Assembly (NCBI GenBank): GCA_947479455.1
Contig: CANJZE010000016.1
Coordinates: forward strand, 42,332-106,331
Reading direction: 5' to 3'
Length of the DNA: 64,000 nucleotides
Origin: Bacteroidota bacterium
Lineage (GTDB): Bacteria; Bacteroidota; Bacteroidia; Chitinophagales; LD1
Position numbers and translations under genes: made by a program. Under the pieces are notes generated by a model. It was not told the origin of the DNA and searched no databases. It saw only the letters and a list, made by a program, of their open reading frames with translations. Shown in pieces: positions 59,856-64,000 of the stretch (positions are counted from its first letter, which is position 1; the number at the start of each line of letters is the position of its first letter).

Positions 59856-60443
59856 ATGGTAACTACCTTAAGCATTTCAATGGCCGACATCCAGAATGAT
59901 TCAATTCGCGAAGCTGTAAACAAGGAAAGCAGACGATTGCTGGAATTTATACGCAAGCGTGTTCCCACACAGGAAGATGCAGAAGACGTTCTGCAGGATG
60001 TTTTTTATGAATTGGTAAACACTTATCGTTTGATGAAGCCTGTGGAGCAATTAGCTTCGTGGATGTTTACAGTTGCGCGCAATAAAATTACAGACCGCTA
60101 CCGCAAAAAGAAACCTACTTTACTCGAAGACCACTTTGCCGTTCGCGCAGGGGAGGATGGCGACCGTTTAGACATTTCAGATTTTCTGCCATCAAATACC
60201 AACTCACCTGATACCGACATGATGCGTGAGGCAATTATGACAAGTCTCGTAAATGCCTTAGATGAATTACCTAAAGAACAACGCGATGTGTTTGTGATGC
60301 ACGAAGTAGAAGACAAGAGTTTTCAGGAAATTTCGGAAATAACCGGAGCGAATGTGAACACACTTCTTTCACGCAAAAGATATGCGGTACTTTTTCTGCG
60401 CGAACGAATGCAGAGTTTATATGACGACTTGTTGACGAGCTAA
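59856..60443 (+). CDS. ECF RNA polymerase sigma factor
   Basis: A 195-residue ECF sigma factor. Region 2 holds QEDAEDVLQDVFYELVNTYR (about 38-57) and ASWMFTVARNKITDRYRKKK (about 67-86); region 4 holds DELPKEQRDVFVMHEVEDKS (about 137-156) and EISEITGANVNTLLSRKRYA (about 159-178). The start ATG at 59856 follows an AAGAAG stretch that may serve as a ribosome site; MADIQND at residue 9 is an alternative. A small membrane protein follows 87 bp downstream. Distinct from the sigma factor at 44635. Confidence 0.92.
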   Translation: MVTTLSISMADIQNDSIREAVNKESRRLLEFIRKRVPTQEDAEDVLQDVFYELVNTYRLMKPVEQLASWMFTVARNKITDRYRKKKPTLLEDHFAVRAGEDGDRLDISDFLPSNTNSPDTDMMREAIMTSLVNALDELPKEQRDVFVMHEVEDKSFQEISEITGANVNTLLSRKRYAVLFLRERMQSLYDDLLTS

Positions 60444-60473
60444 ACCTTGAACCTGTGAAAAGATGTGTTCGTA

Positions 60474-60493
60474 GGGTCTCCGTTTCGGGACCC
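60474..60493. repeat. Small hairpin (GGGTC ... GACCC) between sigma gene and membrane protein
   Basis: A GGGTC/GACCC stem around TCCGTTTCGG, of the dispersed GGGTCTCCGTTTCGGGACCC kind. It lies in the intergenic space of an apparent operon. Confidence 0.65.
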
Positions 60494-60530
60494 TGCGGAA
60501 ACAGAATTGTAAAACACTAAAACAAAACTT

Positions 60531-60854
60531 ATGAAATGGATTTTACGCGGACTCGGAATATTTGCAATCGTTGTAATGGCTTTCTTTTTATTTGGCTACG
60601 CTACCATGTATCTATGGAACTGGCTAATCGTTTACTTGTTTCATCTTCCTGCTATTGATTTTAAAATGGCTATTGGCTTGGTCCTGCTTTCCAAAATTTT
60701 ATTCGGAGGAATAAAAATGAATCACAGTGGTGGTGGTTGGGGCAAACGTAAAATGTGGAAAGCAAAATGGGAAAGTATGAGCGAGGATGATCGCAATAAA
60801 TTTCAAACCGAATTTGCCGAGCGCTGCAAAATGAAATGGGGGAATAAGGGCTAA
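60531..60854 (+). CDS. Small membrane protein, unknown function
   Basis: A 107-residue protein with two hydrophobic helices (LGIFAIVVMAFFLFGYATMYL, about 8-28, and AIGLVLLSKILFGGI, about 47-61). A cytoplasmic or periplasmic basic, tryptophan-rich tail follows (KRKMWKAKWESMSEDDRNKF). Such proteins regularly follow ECF sigma genes in Bacteroidota and may be related to sigma control, but they lack known anti-sigma motifs. Function not assigned. Confidence 0.7.
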   Translation: MKWILRGLGIFAIVVMAFFLFGYATMYLWNWLIVYLFHLPAIDFKMAIGLVLLSKILFGGIKMNHSGGGWGKRKMWKAKWESMSEDDRNKFQTEFAERCKMKWGNKG

Positions 60855-60876
60855 ACGGTTCTAATCTTCTCGAAAC

Positions 60877-60909
60877 AAAAAAACACTCTTCGAAAGAAGA
60901 ATGCTTTTT
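60877..60909 (+). terminator. Terminator-like hairpin between convergent genes
   Basis: ACACTCTTC/GAAGAATGCT stem with GAAA loop and flanking A/T runs, between the small membrane protein and the convergent P450 gene. Confidence 0.75.
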
Positions 60910-60943
60910 AATTTTTCTTGTATTGACTGCTTTCTGCTGCCGC

Positions 60944-62323
60944 CTACTGCTGCTTATTTCTCTTCTCTACTTTCATCACCATTCCATATTTCGGACGTAG
61001 CGTAATCAACGGCTCAGGCTCTACAGGAAACCCCTCTTTCAAACGGAATTTGTATTTGCGATACATCAGTATCAGAATAATTTGCATTTCCATTATCGCA
61101 AAATTGTTTCCAATACAAAGGCGTGGTCCACCTCCAAAAGGAAAGTACACGTAGCGGTCAATATTGTTTTTTAACTCTGGAGAAAAACGTTCCGGTTTAA
61201 ATTTCAACGGCTCATCCCAATATTTTTCGCTGTGGTGGAAGTACCAAATAGGCATCAAAACATTGGTTCGTTTTTTAATGGTGTATCCGCCAATTTCATC
61301 TTCTTCAGTATTTCTTCTGCCCACAATCCATGCCGGTGGAAACAAGCGCATACTCTCATCAATTACCTGACGCACATACTGAAAACCAAGAACATTTTGA
61401 AAATTGAGTTCCACTCCTGCATCCAACTTCTTGTCAATTTCTTGAATCATTTTTTCTTCAGCTTCGGGGTTCTGCGAAAGCAGATAAAGCGTCCACGTCA
61501 TCGCATTGGCAGTTGTTTCATTTCCTGCAATAAAAATGGTCATTACTTCATCGCGCAATTGCTGATTGGTCATGGCCTCACCGGTATCTTCATCACGGGC
61601 ATCCAACAACATCGAAAGCAAATCGCTTTTTGAAACACCTTCCTTTCGTCTTTTATCAATGATGTCGAAAATAATTTTGTCCAGAATTTTTACTGCCTTA
61701 CGCTCCTTTACATTTGCAGGAGTTGGAAACATTGGTGGGAAGCGAATAGGCGCATTCAATTTGTCAGTTGCATACTGATTCAACATTGTAATCTGACGGC
61801 TTATTAAATCAGCCTTATCATCAACACCATTGCTGAAAATAGCTTCTGAAATAATTTCCAAGGTGAGGTTGGTCATTTGCGGTGCTACATCATAGTACTC
61901 CCCGCTCTCCGCTTTCGACTTCATGCTATCCACTTCATTCTGAGCACGTCTTACCATCATGGCAGTAAGGTCAGCCAGTTTCTGCTTATGAAAAGCAGGT
62001 TGTGCTAATCTTCGCTGCTTTTTCCAAAACTCGCCTTCGCTGGTCAGTAGTCCATTACCCAATAAAAGCTTGAGCATATCATAAGCCAAACTCTTTTGGT
62101 AGTTCTTGTTGTTGTCAACCAAAACATATTTCGCATATTCAGGTTTAGCAGCTATTACCAAACGTGTGAGTGGTAGCGACAGAGAAAAAATCTCTCCGTA
62201 CTTTGCAATTAAATCAGGCATTACCATATGCGCATTTTCGCGCAACAAGTAACCACTACCAAACAGCCAGTGCTTTTCTTTTGGAAATGGCGGGACAGTT
62301 TTTTTTGCTTCTAAAGTTTCCAT
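60944..62323 (-). CDS. Cytochrome P450
   Basis: A 459-residue soluble P450 from the ATG at 62323 (METLEAKKT); an ATG at 62356 adds 11 unlikely residues. The I-helix AGNETTANAMTW (about 266-277) has a Glu-Thr pair for oxygen activation. The K-helix ExxR is in DESMRLFPPAW, and the heme-binding FGGGPRLCIGNNFA is at about 395-408 with Cys about 402. It resembles class I bacterial P450s of the CYP4-like bacterial group acting on fatty acids or terpenoids. No ferredoxin or reductase gene is adjacent. Monocistronic. Substrate unknown. Confidence 0.93.
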   Translation of the reverse strand: METLEAKKTVPPFPKEKHWLFGSGYLLRENAHMVMPDLIAKYGEIFSLSLPLTRLVIAAKPEYAKYVLVDNNKNYQKSLAYDMLKLLLGNGLLTSEGEFWKKQRRLAQPAFHKQKLADLTAMMVRRAQNEVDSMKSKAESGEYYDVAPQMTNLTLEIISEAIFSNGVDDKADLISRQITMLNQYATDKLNAPIRFPPMFPTPANVKERKAVKILDKIIFDIIDKRRKEGVSKSDLLSMLLDARDEDTGEAMTNQQLRDEVMTIFIAGNETTANAMTWTLYLLSQNPEAEEKMIQEIDKKLDAGVELNFQNVLGFQYVRQVIDESMRLFPPAWIVGRRNTEEDEIGGYTIKKRTNVLMPIWYFHHSEKYWDEPLKFKPERFSPELKNNIDRYVYFPFGGGPRLCIGNNFAIMEMQIILILMYRKYKFRLKEGFPVEPEPLITLRPKYGMVMKVEKRNKQQ

Positions 62324-62404
62324 ACAATTTCTGTTTTCAGTTTTTCTATGGTGCAAAGATGCTTATTAATCTTTCAAGAGAGTTATCTTAAGCACAGAAA
62401 TAAA

Positions 62405-62432
62405 AAAACCCATTCATTACTGAATGGGTTTT
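62405..62432 (-). terminator. Terminator for rpoA-rplQ
   Basis: ACCCATTCA/TGAATGGGT stem; on the minus strand it ends in a T-run, 18 bp after the rplQ stop codon. Confidence 0.9.
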
Positions 62433-62449
62433 CTGTGTTATCCTTTGGC

Positions 62450-62932
62450 TTATTCTTCAGCCGGTTTCTCTTCTGTAGTTTTCTTAGCAGTAGCTTTTTT
62501 AGTTGTTCCTGCTCTTCTTGTCTTTTTCTTCGGCTCTGCTGTTTTACCGGCATTTTTATTTTGAGTATAGAGCTCATTAAAATCTACCAACTCAATCATT
62601 GCCATTTCAGCAGAATCACCAGGGCGGAAACCGGTTTTAATTACGCGTGTGTAACCACCAGGACGGCTGCCTACTTTGCCACCTACTGTTCCAAACAATT
62701 CAGTAATGCTTTCTTTATCGCGAAGTAAACTGAACACCATTCTGCGATTGTGTGTAGTGTTTTCTTTGCTGCGAGAAATAATCGGCTCTACATAACCTCT
62801 CAAAGCTTTCGCTTTAGCAAGGGTAGTGAATATTCTTTTGTGCTGAATCAATGAAATTGCCAAGTTCATCATCAACGCGTGACGATGTGCTGTCTTTCTG
62901 CCTAAGTTATTTACCTTATCTCCGTGTCTCAT
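62450..62932 (-). CDS. rplQ: 50S ribosomal protein bL17
   Basis: A 160-residue L17. [20 protein letters not shown] (about 11-30) and [20 protein letters not shown] (about 33-52) are the conserved core. Beyond residue about 120 there is a Lys/Thr/Glu-rich tail ([20 protein letters not shown]) common in Bacteroidota. Its leader carries the 7-bp word tract 62961-62988. Last gene of the alpha operon here. Confidence 0.95.
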   Translation of the reverse strand: MRHGDKVNNLGRKTAHRHALMMNLAISLIQHKRIFTTLAKAKALRGYVEPIISRSKENTTHNRRMVFSLLRDKESITELFGTVGGKVGSRPGGYTRVIKTGFRPGDSAEMAMIELVDFNELYTQNKNAGKTAEPKKKTRRAGTTKKATAKKTTEEKPAEE

Positions 62933-62960
62933 TGCTTTATATTTTCTATTTGTATTTCTA

Positions 62961-62988
62961 AATACTAACTACTAAATACTAATTACTT
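62961..62988. repeat. Tandem word tract, 7 bp x 4
   Basis: AATACTA, ACTACTA, AATACTA, ATTACTT, between the rpoA stop codon and the rplQ start. Same word family as 940-967. Confidence 0.8.
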
Positions 62989-62989
62989 T

Positions 62990-63976
62990 TTATTGCTCGT
63001 CTAATTTGAACTTAGCTAAGTCCATTCCAAATCCCAATCCTTTTTCAATCAACAAGGCTTCAATTTCAACCAATGATTTCTTACCGAAGTTGCGGAATTT
63101 CAAAAGGTCGTTGGTGTTGAACTGAACCAACATTTCCAATGAATCAATTTTTGCCGCTTTCAAACAGTTGAATGCACGAACCGAAAGATCTAAATCTTCT
63201 AATGGCGTTTTCAAAAGTTTGCGCATGTGCAATACATGTTCGTCAACCATTTCAGTTTCGCCTGATGATGGAGAATCGAATGAAATATGCTCATCTGTAA
63301 TCAACATCAAGTGCTGAATCAAAATGCGCGATGCATCTTTCACTGCTTCTTCCGGATGAATAGTTCCATCGGTAGAAACTTCCAATACTAATTTTTCGAA
63401 GTCAACGCGTTGTTCAACACGGAAAGGTTCAACAGAATATTTTACGTTCTTAATAGGTGTGTAAATAGCATCAATTGGAATGTAACCGATGGCGTGTTCT
63501 TTCGAGTTTTCATCAGCAGCTACGTATCCACGACCTTTACTGATAATCAATTCAATTTCCAAATTCACGTGACCTTCCATATTGCACAAAACCAATTCAG
63601 GATTCATTACCTGATAAACGTTTGTATGCTTCTCAATATGCTCAGCTTTAAACTGAGGCTGATTTTTCAACGCGATATAAATTTTATCCCCGGCTGTTTC
63701 ATCATCCATCACTTTCTTCAAACGAACTTGCTTCAAGTTAAGCACCAATTCAGTTACATCTTCCAACACACCTTTAATGGTAGAAAACTCATGGTCAACT
63801 CCCGAAATTTTAATACCGCTGATGGCATAGCCTTCAAGCGATGAAAGAAGAACTCTGCGAAGTGCATTACCTACAGTTACTCCAAAGCCTGGTTCGAGGG
63901 GTTTAAATTCAAAAGTGCCTTCGAAATCAGTTGCTTTTTGAAGAGTAATCTTATCGGGTTTTTGAAAAGTAAGCAT
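62990..63976 (-). CDS. rpoA: DNA-directed RNA polymerase alpha subunit
   Basis: A 328-residue alpha subunit. The N-terminal domain (about 1-230) has FKPLEPGFGVTVGNALRRVL and GYAISGIKISGVDHEFSTIK for dimerisation and beta/beta' binding. The C-terminal domain (about 250-328) contains LLKTPLEDLDLSVRAFNCLK and NTNDLLKFRNFGKKSLVEIE, the UP-element/regulator-binding region. It lies directly upstream of rplQ, the conserved end of the ribosomal alpha operon; upstream genes are outside the window. Confidence 0.98.
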   Translation of the reverse strand: MLTFQKPDKITLQKATDFEGTFEFKPLEPGFGVTVGNALRRVLLSSLEGYAISGIKISGVDHEFSTIKGVLEDVTELVLNLKQVRLKKVMDDETAGDKIYIALKNQPQFKAEHIEKHTNVYQVMNPELVLCNMEGHVNLEIELIISKGRGYVAADENSKEHAIGYIPIDAIYTPIKNVKYSVEPFRVEQRVDFEKLVLEVSTDGTIHPEEAVKDASRILIQHLMLITDEHISFDSPSSGETEMVDEHVLHMRKLLKTPLEDLDLSVRAFNCLKAAKIDSLEMLVQFNTNDLLKFRNFGKKSLVEIEALLIEKGLGFGMDLAKFKLDEQ

Positions 63977-64000
63977 GTATAGTTGTTTTAGATTTTTGAA

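Overview
The window looks like a chromosomal segment of a Bacteroidota (Bacteroidetes) bacterium, probably a Chitinophagia/Sphingobacteriia/Flavobacteriia-type lineage. Evidence: C-terminal T9SS-type sorting domains on secreted proteins, a TonB-dependent receptor with an N-terminal carboxypeptidase-like domain, Omp28 and DUF6029 type envelope proteins, a dialkylresorcinol (DAR)/flexirubin-type locus, weak or absent Shine-Dalgarno sites, and promoters of the Bacteroidota type (TTTG, 18-19 bp spacer, TAnnTTTG). There are no rRNA genes, insertion sequences, prophage or CRISPR arrays.

Layout. 1-2.7 kb: acyl-CoA/beta-keto acid enzymes (crotonase, BKACE, PECR-like SDR). 2.7-10.9 kb: a minus-strand surface-glycan operon (SGNH hydrolase, two paralogous GT-A transferases, nucleotide-sugar dehydrogenase, TMTC-like membrane TPR protein, GT8-like transferase), with a divergent transglutaminase-like secreted protein. 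11.9-24.7 kb: housekeeping (apt, acyl-CoA dehydrogenase, rpsU, xerC/D, queA, MacB-like permease, heptose kinase, aminotransferase, thiolase, PTPS/QueD, folE, fabD, radical SAM). 24.7-27.1 kb: TonB-dependent receptor. 27.2-35.7 kb: the DAR-type cluster (darA-like, flavin halogenase-like, DUF1702-like, darB-like KAS III, small conserved protein, BtrH-like, ABC ATPase, ABC permease). 35.8-38.7 kb: rpmA/rplU, then tRNA-Thr, Tyr, Gly, Thr and tuf. 38.7-46.1 kb: SDR, AhpD-like, acyl-CoA dehydrogenase, agmatine deiminase, four-helix-bundle gene, N-carbamoylputrescine amidase, VIT1-like transporter, and an ECF sigma/Spy-like set. 46.2-55.8 kb: secreted and envelope proteins, pheT, and a 5'-truncated Ig-repeat T9SS protein. 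56-64 kb: rplM-rpsI-rpsB-tsf, an ECF sigma unit, cytochrome P450, rpoA-rplQ.

The most unusual layer is not a gene. Most larger intergenic gaps, and a few genes, carry stem-loops or tracts whose arms are degenerate tandem runs of one short word of 7-10 bp (for example TCCGATG x4, TTCAATC x5, GGAATGAT-type x3, AATACTC x4). Each locus has its own word, usually followed by the reverse complement of the same word. One such element lies in frame inside darA, one inside pheT, one forms the N-terminus of the agmatine deiminase, and several supply stop codons. Between the two agmatine-pathway genes, a small four-helix-bundle (S23/Avd-like) gene sits in the loop between two inverted word arms. I treat this as the best candidate for an undescribed system; any link between the four-helix-bundle gene and the elements is a hypothesis.

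Gene functions come from motif recognition by eye. No database searches were run.
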